Below, piece after piece: positions 44,822 to 52,921 of a stretch of 64,000 nt of DNA. The stretch comes from Bythopirellula polymerisocia. Its GTDB lineage: Bacteria; Planctomycetota; Planctomycetia; Pirellulales; Lacipirellulaceae. The stretch spans positions 21,479 to 85,478 of the forward strand of contig NZ_SJPS01000011.1 of assembly GCF_007860015.1 (NCBI RefSeq). Reading direction: 5' to 3'. Below the pieces are notes generated by a model, which was given only the letters and a program-made list of their open reading frames with translations, ran no database searches and was not told the DNA's origin. Position numbers and translations under genes: made by a program. The first letter of the stretch is position 1. Every line of letters starts with the position of its first letter.

Positions 44822-45539
44822 TAATACCAAACTCGCCAAACAGTCGGGACTGGAATACTTGATAGCTGGGCTTTCACTGGCGCCTCATCGGAGGGGACCT
44901 GAGAATGTCTGTCCGGAAGCAGGATACTGTTCGGCAGTTTGCAATCTTTGGTTCTCCGGTAGGACTGTGACCAAGCCCGTTCGGAACGCAATGATTAACC
45001 GATCGCAGCTACTAACAGAGGATCCCAGACGATTTCGACAGCTTCTCGACTCAGATCTCGAGCGGTTCGCAAACGATGCAAAATCGAAACGCATTGTTCC
45101 GCTGTTTCGCCCAAATGTAGCCAGCGACCTTGATTGGCAAGATTTGGCCAGATCCCATCCGCACATCTCTTTTTATGATTATACAAAGGTGCGTTCGCGA
45201 CTCGCTGCCATCCGAAATCATCGCTGGCCAGAAAACTATCAGTTGACCTATTCGGTCAATGAGCGATCGCACCATCGTACAATCGGTTCCTATCTACGGA
45301 CTGGTTTCAATGTGTCTACAGTCTACGATACCGACTATTTTCCTGCAGTCGGCCGTATCGACCCTCTTCCTGAAAGCTGGAGGTTCGATGGAAAAGAGTG
45401 GCCAGTTATTGACGGTGACAAACACGACATTCGTCTGAAAGAAGTCGATGGAACGGGTGTTGTCGTGGGTTTGCGATTCAAGGGTTCACGAAGACTTCTA
45501 GACCAAGCGATCGACCGTGGATTCGTTTACGCCACATGA
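44799..45539 (+). CDS. gp88-like phage/element protein
   Basis: The sequence 'NTKLAKQSGLEYLIAGLSLAPH' followed by 'NVCPEAGYCSAVCNLWFSG' matches the pattern of the gp88 family (a lysine-threonine start, 'LSLAP', and a 'CP.AG.C...C' Cys cluster), found in phages and mobile elements and of unknown biochemical role. The rest is alpha/beta ('KSKRIVPLFRPNVASDLDW', 'HPHISFYDYTK'), with a late beta section. The ATG at 44799 is chosen because the conserved start follows at once. Its end overlaps the convergent ATPase gene by 13 bp. Confidence 0.75.
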   Translation: MRYSLIGSNTKLAKQSGLEYLIAGLSLAPHRRGPENVCPEAGYCSAVCNLWFSGRTVTKPVRNAMINRSQLLTEDPRRFRQLLDSDLERFANDAKSKRIVPLFRPNVASDLDWQDLARSHPHISFYDYTKVRSRLAAIRNHRWPENYQLTYSVNERSHHRTIGSYLRTGFNVSTVYDTDYFPAVGRIDPLPESWRFDGKEWPVIDGDKHDIRLKEVDGTGVVVGLRFKGSRRLLDQAIDRGFVYAT

Positions 45540-47515
45540 CTTCCGAGTTTTCCTTTATCCTGTCTGACCAACGCTTCTCCTTCCACCAACTCCACCCTAT
45601 TCGGAATTAGCAATCTCTCCTTTGCTAGCTTCTGTTCAAGCTTCCCAAATGCTGTCTCATCGGTGGCGACGACAAATACCGTTTGCGCACCACTTAGCAA
45701 GTCGCGCTTCACATTGGTGACAACGTCACTCTTGCCGGTTTCTATTTCAATTGAAACCTTTTCGGACGCTCTCGATGCTGAAATATCCATTTTTCCTCCT
45801 CCTTTGGTGCGTGGAGCCTCCAATTCAACTTTATAACCTTGAGATGTGAAGTGCTTGGCTATTCGCTGCTTCCAGTACTCATGTAGAAATGAAGCCTGAG
45901 GATCTCTGCCCTCTCTTGGAGTCATCAGTTTCAGTGCATTCTCGGTAAGTCGCAGCAGAACGCGATGTGTCCGACCGACCTTTACGCGTCGCGGACTAAT
46001 TAGACCATGCTCTACGAGTTGATTCTTCCAACGATTCCCCTTGTCAATACTCGCTCCGAGGCGCCTGTAACGGATATCAACACCATCTTCAGGATGTTGA
46101 GCAATATCGTGTAGTAACTCCACGGCACCGGATTCTAAGCTAGTAGCCCCGGAACGAGAGCGTTCGCCTGCTGTTACCTTTACCCCACTACGCTCTCGGA
46201 TCTCTGACCACGAAATCTCGCCCTTTTCTAGCTTCATTAACATTTCATCCGTCACCAGTCCCTTCTTGATGTCTACCAATGGGAACTGAACCAAAATGGG
46301 TTTGCGCCATCTATCTTGCAGCTTGACAATCCCTTGGCCAACAGAAAGCTGGTTCAGACACCATCTGTCGGCATCCTCCATTCCAGATAAACCAACTGCC
46401 TTGCTGACATCATTCGGATCTTTTTGGTTCATACAGATTGTTGTGTAACAATTGCCGATCCCTGCGGAAGATATCAAATGAGGATGCTGATCGATGAGGA
46501 CTATTCCCATCCCCAATTCTCGACACTGTCGCAGGAGTACATTCATCAAAGTTTCTTTTGCCCTTTGTCCCTTGTAAAGAGTGTGATGGGCCTCTTCGAG
46601 AAAGATGACGAACCGCAGCTTTTCTCGGTCGTTGTTCGCCAAACGCACTGAGTAGATCCAGCTGCATAGGAGAGGGATCAAGAACTGCTTTGTGTTCTCG
46701 GCGATTCCATCGAGCTCTATGATGGTATTTTGATTCAAGAGATTCTTGGCAAATGCAAGTTGATCAGCGCTGCTGGAGGCTACTGTGTCAGAAAAAAGTA
46801 GGCTTTCGCAGGCTCTCTGGGCGGAAATCTTCCAACCCACAGATCTTTGGTTGGAAGGCAGATCGTCAATAGCATTTAGGACCTGCTGAATCGAAGGTGC
46901 TTTCGCGCCTTGCGAATAGCAGGCATGTATTGCCCTCTGAAGAACGCTTGTTGCCCCATCGCCCAAGGTATAGGCATCAGCCATCACATCGACGAGTTGA
47001 TTGACATAAGCACTGGCATCGACGCCGGGTGGCACAATGAAGGGGTTAAATGGGAATGGCGAAATCGATCGCCCAGGCGTGTACACTTTGATTTTCTTGC
47101 CAAGCAGTGGTATTAAGTGCCGAACAGTCCTCTTCCAGTCCAGAAACAAAAAATGCACTTTTTTATCGACCAATTGCTTTAGGAGATGAAACGATACATT
47201 GGTCTTACCGGCACCGGAACGGCCAAAGATGGCCAGATTTTGCATCAATTCCGATAGTCTTAGCGAAAACTCCCATTTTTCATCTTCATACAGTACTGTT
47301 CCCAGATGCAGCTGTCCCGATGAAATATTCTTTGGCGGCAGCGAGAGAAGAATCCGATGCTGATAATCTCCGAGAATTCGATAAGCGGTGGAACGAACCT
47401 GTCTTTCCACCATCTGCTTCACCGTCGGCTGGGCCAATGTAAGCGTACGAGACCACTGAGTCACCTGCTGAGGCATTAGCGGTTCCAGTTTACGGAGCAC
47501 ATCATCGATATCCAT
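45527..47515 (-). CDS. HerA/DUF87-type ATPase fused to winged-helix and PD-(D/E)XK-like domains
   Basis: Residues of about 85-450 form a HerA/VirB4-like ATPase with Walker A 'FGRSGAGKTN' (about 97-106) and Walker B 'FVIFLEEAH', the sort that moves DNA. Residues of about 460-545 are a winged helix ('AVELLHDIAQHPEDGVDIR...WKNQLVEHGLISPRR'). Residues of about 550-645 resemble a restriction-endonuclease fold with Asp577 and Glu590/Glu592 ('KMDISASRASEKVSIEIETGKSD'). The latter two parts match the separate proteins encoded at 58969-59391 and 58592-58972. It is the last gene of a three-gene overlapping operon. DNA processing, transfer or defence are possible roles. Confidence 0.85.
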   Translation of the reverse strand: MDIDDVLRKLEPLMPQQVTQWSRTLTLAQPTVKQMVERQVRSTAYRILGDYQHRILLSLPPKNISSGQLHLGTVLYEDEKWEFSLRLSELMQNLAIFGRSGAGKTNVSFHLLKQLVDKKVHFLFLDWKRTVRHLIPLLGKKIKVYTPGRSISPFPFNPFIVPPGVDASAYVNQLVDVMADAYTLGDGATSVLQRAIHACYSQGAKAPSIQQVLNAIDDLPSNQRSVGWKISAQRACESLLFSDTVASSSADQLAFAKNLLNQNTIIELDGIAENTKQFLIPLLCSWIYSVRLANNDREKLRFVIFLEEAHHTLYKGQRAKETLMNVLLRQCRELGMGIVLIDQHPHLISSAGIGNCYTTICMNQKDPNDVSKAVGLSGMEDADRWCLNQLSVGQGIVKLQDRWRKPILVQFPLVDIKKGLVTDEMLMKLEKGEISWSEIRERSGVKVTAGERSRSGATSLESGAVELLHDIAQHPEDGVDIRYRRLGASIDKGNRWKNQLVEHGLISPRRVKVGRTHRVLLRLTENALKLMTPREGRDPQASFLHEYWKQRIAKHFTSQGYKVELEAPRTKGGGKMDISASRASEKVSIEIETGKSDVVTNVKRDLLSGAQTVFVVATDETAFGKLEQKLAKERLLIPNRVELVEGEALVRQDKGKLGSHVA

Positions 47516-47915
47516 TTTCCTCAGCGAGTTGGTCGAGCATGTTCCATAGCTCTAAAAGTCGTCCCTGAAGTCGCTGTAGAGCAGTCTGACTCTCCCAAGC
47601 CAATCTGTAAGACTGCCCCATGAGCTGGTCGAGAGTGCGTTTTGCCTCATCTCTCGCTCTCGTTCGCTCCTGCCAGTCAGGTATCAAGTCAACGCGGTCC
47701 TGGATGTTCAGGATCTGTGAGCCTACTTCCAATTCTCTTCTCATTAGTTGCTTCCTTTGTTTCTCTTGATGTCGCTTTAGCTGCCCGATGTGGTCTAAGA
47801 CCAGAGCGATTTCACGTCCCACAAAAGTTGCGGGTGTGGGAGCTGAATACTGTTTGTTCATCCTTTCGACAATTCGCCCACATTTCGCTTCTAGCTCCTC
47901 TCCGAAAGAATTCAT
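47502..47915 (-). CDS. coiled-coil protein
   Basis: A 137-residue, almost entirely helical protein with heptad-like stretches ('IGQLKRHQEKQRKQLMRRELEVGSQIL' and 'LQRLQGRLLELWNMLDQLAEE'). No family recognised. Its start overlaps the stop of the upstream winged-helix gene by 4 bp and its end overlaps the ATPase start by 14 bp, so the three are coupled in translation and likely form one complex. Confidence 0.62.
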   Translation of the reverse strand: MNSFGEELEAKCGRIVERMNKQYSAPTPATFVGREIALVLDHIGQLKRHQEKQRKQLMRRELEVGSQILNIQDRVDLIPDWQERTRARDEAKRTLDQLMGQSYRLAWESQTALQRLQGRLLELWNMLDQLAEENGYR

Positions 47916-48478
47916 CGCACGGCCTCCGCTTTCAGCAATAGTCGCTGGAAATGGTGCCCAAGTTCTGTAAGTTCATACAAGGGGTGAGCTCTCTTCTTGA
48001 GGTGTACCGGTCGTACAACTCCGTGAGACTTAAGATAGCGAATCACGTCACGGACATTGTTGGCACTCATTCTCAGTCCGGGTTTGCGAAAGGCTGCCCT
48101 ACGTTTAATCTGTGCTGGCTGCAATGGTTCACTGAGTGTGCGAATGACCTCACTGCGATGGCTGAAACATACCGTGCCATACAGTCTCCAATCGATGCTT
48201 TGCATATCGGTTGTGCCAACCGGATGGGCTTCCTGCGCATTTTTGTATTTTCGTCCTGACTCTGAAAGCCAGAACAAACGACTTCGCGTGGCTTCGGGAT
48301 TTACACAACAAATCAAACCCTGACTGCATAACCCTGAAAGTACATTGCTACATCGATCCAATGGAATTCTCAGCTGCCGAGCTAACTGAGTCGCCGTGAC
48401 AGGCTGGGTAAGTATGCTAAGTACGTCGTTTGCCACCTCTGAGAGGACGACTTGTGGGGAATAACTCTTAGTTTTCAT
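47912..48478 (-). CDS. double winged-helix protein
   Basis: A 188-residue protein starting at the ATG at 48478 (MKTKSYSPQ). Two winged-helix units are visible: residues 10-75 ('VANDVLSILTQPVTATQLARQL', 'VLSGLCSQGLICCV') and residues 100-185 ('VIRTLSEPLQPAQIKRRAAF', 'VRDVIRYLKSHGVVRPVHLKKRAHPLYELTELGHHF'). It likely binds DNA or acts as an adaptor for the ATPase that follows. It is the first gene of the three-gene operon. Confidence 0.72.
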   Translation of the reverse strand: MKTKSYSPQVVLSEVANDVLSILTQPVTATQLARQLRIPLDRCSNVLSGLCSQGLICCVNPEATRSRLFWLSESGRKYKNAQEAHPVGTTDMQSIDWRLYGTVCFSHRSEVIRTLSEPLQPAQIKRRAAFRKPGLRMSANNVRDVIRYLKSHGVVRPVHLKKRAHPLYELTELGHHFQRLLLKAEAVR

Positions 48479-48636
48479 TCTCAAATGGTAACAAAGTCGG
48501 TTTTTAAAGGTTTTGAACTGGTTTGCCTTGCAATTTACCCAGGCTACTAGCTCGGTCGTTTTGAATGAACCAGTGGTAGCTTTACGGCTTTCTAAATCAG
48601 TTCATTGCATATCAATGTCTTAAGCCAACTTGGAGA

Positions 48637-48900
48637 ATGGCGCTGTTGAATAAGATGAAAGGAGGTATTGTTCCCATCGTACTCCAAAACACAACAACCG
48701 ACTTAAAATGTTCCGAGTGTCGTAGTAGTATTCCATACGGAGGAGATGTTATCACCGCTGAAAAATGCGTCAGTGGACCACGAGGTGTTGTGCCTCTGGG
48801 AGATATTCAGTATTTCTGCTCCGATGAATGTATCAGCATGTACTATGGCAATGGTGCGGTCAAAAGAGACCTCCCCAACTTGCCGCCGAGGATTCCGTAA
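48637..48900 (+). CDS. small zinc-ribbon-like protein
   Basis: An 87-residue protein with one CxxC pair, 'LKCSECRSSIPYGG', and a second Cys pair in 'YFCSDECISMYYGNG', a spacing typical of small zinc ribbons or YHS-like domains. No fusion partner. Its promoter would share the 150-bp gap with the divergent winged-helix operon. Function unknown; a DNA-, RNA- or protein-binding adaptor is likely. Confidence 0.6.
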   Translation: MALLNKMKGGIVPIVLQNTTTDLKCSECRSSIPYGGDVITAEKCVSGPRGVVPLGDIQYFCSDECISMYYGNGAVKRDLPNLPPRIP

Positions 48901-49049
48901 ACACCAACGATCGCTCGGGGAATCTAAAGACAAAAGAATTAAAGAGATGAGGGTGTCTGGGAATTGAATTGAAGTAAGCGCAAGGGACTCCATAGGTTTA
49001 AGTTTCTGTTACCGCAGTAGAAACAGACGCCCGATGGAGGTCCCAAGAA

Positions 49050-49745
49050 TGGTTACGCGTGCCAAGAGGGCATGCATTTGTCTGCATTGGTGAGGATGGC
49101 TATCCCGCGTTGCATGCAAGTAGAACGAGAACATCCACGCACGGGAACGGGAAATAGCCCGAGCACCCCGATTGGTTGTCGGCAGTAATGATTATGGTAG
49201 CTGTACGGATGCTTGGCGTCCAGAAGTTGCCAGCACGAAGCACTTTCTTTGATCGCTACCTGCGAGCACACGAGCTGTTTGTCCGTGCCATCGCATTACA
49301 GGGGAAGTAGGCCATCGACGAAGGAGTGATCGACCCGACCAGCGATGCCGTTGATAAGAGACTGATCGCCACCCGCGGCCCCCTGTGGCATAAGAGCGAC
49401 AGCCAAAAAAACCGAATACCACAGGGGTTGCGTGAGGTGGAGTGCGATAGCACGTGGGGTTACTCGAAACACGATGGCTTGGTACAAGTCTACAGCTTTG
49501 AGGTGGTGGTCTCGGCCACGAAGGAGAGCACGGTCTTTCCCTTGTTGGCTTCGTCCGCAACCGCTTGTCAAAAAGAAACGACTAGCTTTGACGAAAAAAT
49601 CGCCGATCTGTCAGAAGCGACCGAGAACGTGCTGGCCGACAGTGGTTATCTCAATAGCAGAATTTTCGTTGTCAGCCACGTAGGCGGCGAGAAAGTTGTG
49701 ACTCCGGAGAGGTATGAAAAACGATTCGTTGAACAGGCAATCTGA
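49050..49745 (+). pseudogene. decayed transposase of a DDE-type insertion sequence
   Basis: Pieces of one transposase can be read with frame changes and an in-frame TAG at 49309-49311. Before it comes 'PEHPDWLSAVMIMVAVRMLGVQ', 'RSTFFDRYLRAHELF' and, after the stop, 'AIDEGVIDPTSDAVDKRLIA', 'LREVECDSTWGYSKHDGLV' and 'NVLADSGYLNSRIFV', which have the DDE-fold look of an IS4/IS5-type transposase. An internal deletion removed part of the N-terminal half. No inverted repeats were found at the ends. It separates the HerA module from ubiquitin-like system A. Confidence 0.7.
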
Positions 49746-49915
49746 GTCCGATAAGGCTCAAGCCACGAATGGACTTGGCTCCCGCAACCGCCGGTCCCCG
49801 TTCTGATGCACTTCGCCAAGAACCACTCAGTACGGTAGGAGCCAGGCGATTGGAACCTGAACTTGGTCATTTCTCCTGTTTGTACTGCATTCATAGGGAA
49901 TTCAGGAGAATCGGA

Positions 49916-50401
49916 GTGTATACTACGGAACTCCCCCCAAATTCTGCAGAGATAGCTACCCGAAAGCGCTCACATACCAACGCCGTGAAAAAGACAAACC
50001 GACAAGGCCGAACTGGAGCGGCGCGTGACGCCGGATTAGATGACGGGCAATTGACGCCAGCTTCTCTTGGGCGATGGTCCGTTGCGAACCTGGACGCTCC
50101 GACATCAAAGATCGACAGCCTGCGTCGGAAACTCTGCAAAGAGCTCGCGCGTCGCGGCGAGACGCTTGAGGAAATCTCTCGTCGCATCGGCATTGAGGAC
50201 GAAGAAGCTCGCTATCGGTTCCCGGTCATTGGTGTCCAAACGGCCGCTAGTTTCCTGGAGGTGACAAGACAGCGGGTCAACTGCTATGTCGAGACCCACG
50301 GGCTTGGGATCCGGATCGACGGTCGATTCTATTTCTCGGTTGACGAGCTCGTCGCCTTCAAACTCGCACCACGGGAGCCAGGTCGCCCCATTGCACCTTG
50401 A
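49916..50401 (+). CDS. helix-turn-helix DNA-binding protein
   Basis: The GTG at 49916 has AGGAG 8 bp upstream and gives 161 residues. The first 85 residues are basic and flexible ('TRKRSHTNAVKKTNRQGRTGAARDAG'). The middle has a helical segment 'RKLCKELARRGETLEEISRRIGIEDEEA', and the end is an excisionase/MerR-like HTH: 'GVQTAASFLEVTRQRVNCYVET' then 'IDGRFYFSVDELVAFKLAP'. It lies just before the GACAATA operator array and ubiquitin-like system A, so it may be their regulator. The alternative start at 49769 would run into the transposase remnant. Confidence 0.6.
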   Translation: MYTTELPPNSAEIATRKRSHTNAVKKTNRQGRTGAARDAGLDDGQLTPASLGRWSVANLDAPTSKIDSLRRKLCKELARRGETLEEISRRIGIEDEEARYRFPVIGVQTAASFLEVTRQRVNCYVETHGLGIRIDGRFYFSVDELVAFKLAPREPGRPIAP

Positions 50402-50441
50402 CCTCCCCGAGATCCCCAGAGAATTTTTTTACCCGCACCTA

Positions 50442-50488
50442 TTGACGAACGACAATAGCTTTGTATATTCTATTGTCGTATGACAATA
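50442..50488 (+). promoter_or_regulatory. promoter with overlapping GACAATA operator half-sites
   Basis: TTGACG (50442-50447), 16-bp spacer, TATATT (50464-50469). Three half-sites overlap it: GACAATAG (50451-50458) inside the spacer, TATTGTC (50471-50477), and GACAATA (50482-50488). The first and second pair as an inverted repeat around the -10, and the second and third as another with a 4-bp spacer. This suits a dimeric repressor blocking polymerase. The half-site is reminiscent of BlaI-type operators as I remember them, without proof. Confidence 0.65.
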
Positions 50489-50659
50489 AGCATTGGCTCG
50501 GATTCTTGATTTTGTTCTGGAACCGACCAGAGGCCCGACCTGCGAAAAAAGTCTGCATTGTGACTGCCGCACTGGGATCAAAGCAGATTACGTGATCGAA
50601 TGAGCCAGCATTCCGGCTCTGGGTGGGATGCACATATCTTTCTAGAAAGGAGCCGAGTC

Positions 50660-50851
50660 ATGTGGTGCTACAGCACATACTTCGACGCCGCTATTGACGA
50701 GCGGGAGTGGCCATGTCGGTCGCTTTCCGAGAGAGTCGGCGATCTACCTGTTGGCACGTGGTACGGCGGGGATGACGATCTCCCTGCTGGCACGTGGCAC
50801 AGCGAAGATCACCACCTCTCCCCAGGCGCGCGTTGCTCCGTGATTCAATGA
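50660..50851 (+). CDS. small protein with imperfect 11-12-residue repeats
   Basis: An ATG with AAAGGAG 8 bp before it gives 63 residues. The second half has three related units: 'DLPVGTWYGGD', 'DLPAGTWHSED', 'HLSPGAR', mirrored by repeated DNA. No family is recognised. Its stop overlaps the next ATG (ATGA). As the first gene downstream of the operator-bearing promoter it may be part of the conjugation system, for example a modifier or a substrate tag, but there is no structural evidence for a ubiquitin fold. Confidence 0.45.
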   Translation: MWCYSTYFDAAIDEREWPCRSLSERVGDLPVGTWYGGDDDLPAGTWHSEDHHLSPGARCSVIQ

Positions 50852-50985
50852 GCAACAACGGAGGGCTGGGACCTCAACGTCACTTGGGGTCTCGGCTCGC
50901 TTTACGCAACGCAGCTCGCGTAGAGTTGTCCGAGAATCCTCGATCACCTCGGCTAGCACGAGAAATGGACGATGAGAAGTGTTAA
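50848..50985 (+). CDS. very small basic protein
   Basis: A 45-codon frame starting in an ATGA overlap with the previous gene: 'MSNNGGLGPQRHLGSRLALRNA...'. It has many Arg and Ser and no recognisable domain, and it overlaps the next gene's start by 14 bp. Support rests only on the coupling at both ends; a non-coding overlap is a fair alternative. Confidence 0.3.
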   Translation: MSNNGGLGPQRHLGSRLALRNAARVELSENPRSPRLAREMDDEKC

Positions 50986-51253
50986 TGACACCTACAGAAC
51001 CAGAAGCGGATCGCACCTATTCCGTTTCAGATTTCAGGAACAGCAGAATGGGGATTGGATCGCCTACATCGCATCGCAGCCTGACTATTGCGGGCGACCG
51101 GACGATGCACATAGCACCCATCGGTTGAGCGACAGCTGTGGACGTTACGTGTGCTGGACCGAGCCGCTCCAAACACTTCGGAAGGCTAAACAGGTCGCGG
51201 CCACCTGGTGCGAAAAAACCGAGCAGTATATCCGCTACGGCAAGAAGTTCTGA
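50972..51253 (+). CDS. small conserved-looking protein of ubiquitin-like system A
   Basis: A 93-residue protein with an ordered look: 'FRFRFQEQQNGDWIAYIASQP', 'HRLSDSCGRYVCWTEPLQTLRKAKQVAATWCEKTEQYIRYG'. It has three Cys, one in 'YVCWTEPL' after a strand, and a Trp-rich final helix. I cannot name the family. Its position immediately upstream of the JAB-ThiF gene suggests a dedicated partner, either an E2-like carrier or a modifier. There is no C-terminal Gly-Gly (it ends GKKF), which argues against a mature ubiquitin-like protein. Confidence 0.55.
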   Translation: MRSVNDTYRTRSGSHLFRFRFQEQQNGDWIAYIASQPDYCGRPDDAHSTHRLSDSCGRYVCWTEPLQTLRKAKQVAATWCEKTEQYIRYGKKF

Positions 51254-51296
51254 TTGCTGACTTGCCACTTTCCATTGGAGAAATAGGAGAAGTGCG

Positions 51297-52907
51297 ATGA
51301 TTGATTCCGTATTGACCCCTTCGCTTCGAAAGACAAATTGCAGGCAGATCCTCGTCCGCGAGGATTCCGTGCTACGAAAGATACACAAGACCATCGGGTC
51401 CAAACGTCCCGAGCAGAGTGGCATGCTGGGCATAAACTCGGAAACCGACGTCATCACACACTACGCATTTGATGAGACTTCCAAAGGCACAACCGTCAGC
51501 AACATGCCCGATGTGAAGCGACTGAACGATATCATCAACGATGATTGGAAGCCAAACGGAATTCAATACATCGGAGGCCCTCACTCGCATCCCCCGGGAG
51601 TTCATAGACCCTCGTCGGGCGATCGCGAGTATGGCCAGCAGATTCTCGAGGCGAAGCGGTCACTCGAAGAACTGCACATCTGGATCGTCATCCCGGCTGT
51701 CGACGGACACACATATGAAGTTTTTCCGTACACGCTCGACCGAGAAGGCAATCTGGAGTTGGTCGAGCTCGTACCTGTTGATGAGAACGACCAGCCAATT
51801 ATTGCCGACGCGCACGATCATTCTCAGTCGGAACCTTCAACGCTTGGCCCGAAGCGTCCGCCGGTGGTCATCCAATCACCGGCCGATGTTCTGAGTGAGT
51901 CAAGAGGCCGAGCGATCGTCGATATTTCAGGGCAATACATCCGCGTTCATGAGGCGTACGATCTGGCCCGGTTGGCTGCTAGCCGACTGGTCTTTATCGG
52001 TGTCGGTGGCATCCGAGACACGGTTCTCTACTGTGCCCGTGCTGGCGTCCAGGAATTCATCCTGATAGACCCGGATGTCGTTTCGGAGAGCAACATAGCG
52101 ACACAGGGTGTCTACCGTGACGAGATTGGATTGCCCAAGGTCGAAGCAGTAAAGCGAGAGCTCATTCGGATCAATCCCAATATACGTGTGGTCGCACTGC
52201 AACAATCTGTAGACGAGATCGACGACCCCGCCTTTCAAAGGCTGCTTCACGATCCGATGATGGAATTGCCACTTCCAGGGTTCGGCGGCGACATCTATAG
52301 GGAATTACCGCCGAGCGTGACGGTCAGTGTGGCAGGAACCGACTCATTTGAAGCCCAAGCGCGTAACAACCGCATTGGCCTGAAGTGGGAAATTCCTACC
52401 CTGGCATCACAAATGTATGAACGTGGGCTGGGCGCTGAGATTACCTTCACGCACCCGGACACTACGCGAGCGTGCCATCGTTGTGTGCTCTGGACGAGGT
52501 ATCGAGCCTTCCTGAAAGAAGGCTTCCAAAATACCGTAGGATCTTCCTCAGCACCGATCTGTGCCACTCAACGTCTGGCGGGCCTTGAATCATTCATGCT
52601 GATGGCGCTTCTACACCATGGCACAAACCATCCACGGTTTGGTGGCCTTCTCCGCAGAATCGGCAATCGGAACCTGATCCAGATCCGCATGGATCCGGAC
52701 ATTGCCGCTTCTCTTGGTCTGAAAGTCTTTGATCGCGTCTTTGGTACTGTCGACCACGACCGTAGCTTATTCGACGACGTGGTGTGGCTTCCTCAGGAGC
52801 CAGAGGACGGGATAAAGGACCGACCGATCTGCCCTGAATGTGGGGGCAACGGCGACCTCCACAGTGCTTTGGGCAAGTTCGAGGATACTCGCGAAATGCC
52901 AAAGTGA
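51297..52907 (+). CDS. JAB metalloprotease fused to ThiF/E1-like adenylating domain (system A)
   Basis: Residues 20-160 are a JAMM/JAB isopeptidase: Glu39 in 'PEQSGMLGI' and His96, His98, Ser106, Asp109 in 'GPHSHPPGVHRPSSGD', an exact HxHx7SxxD. Residues 215-430 are a ThiF/E1 adenylation domain, with 'LVFIGVGGIRDTVLYCARAG' (235-241 reads GVGGIRD, so the third loop glycine is lost), 'LIDPDVVSESN', Lys281, and a CxxC pair at 393/396 matched by 512/515 for zinc. It can be read as a fused deconjugase/processing protease and activating enzyme. The changed glycine loop makes adenylation activity uncertain. Confidence 0.9.
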   Translation: MIDSVLTPSLRKTNCRQILVREDSVLRKIHKTIGSKRPEQSGMLGINSETDVITHYAFDETSKGTTVSNMPDVKRLNDIINDDWKPNGIQYIGGPHSHPPGVHRPSSGDREYGQQILEAKRSLEELHIWIVIPAVDGHTYEVFPYTLDREGNLELVELVPVDENDQPIIADAHDHSQSEPSTLGPKRPPVVIQSPADVLSESRGRAIVDISGQYIRVHEAYDLARLAASRLVFIGVGGIRDTVLYCARAGVQEFILIDPDVVSESNIATQGVYRDEIGLPKVEAVKRELIRINPNIRVVALQQSVDEIDDPAFQRLLHDPMMELPLPGFGGDIYRELPPSVTVSVAGTDSFEAQARNNRIGLKWEIPTLASQMYERGLGAEITFTHPDTTRACHRCVLWTRYRAFLKEGFQNTVGSSSAPICATQRLAGLESFMLMALLHHGTNHPRFGGLLRRIGNRNLIQIRMDPDIAASLGLKVFDRVFGTVDHDRSLFDDVVWLPQEPEDGIKDRPICPECGGNGDLHSALGKFEDTREMPK

Positions 52908-52921
52908 ACCGGGGATAACAC

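Noticed and set aside
50600..50659. Longer start of the 63-residue protein
   Set aside because: The upstream ATG lacks a ribosome site, whereas AAAGGAG precedes the ATG at 50660.
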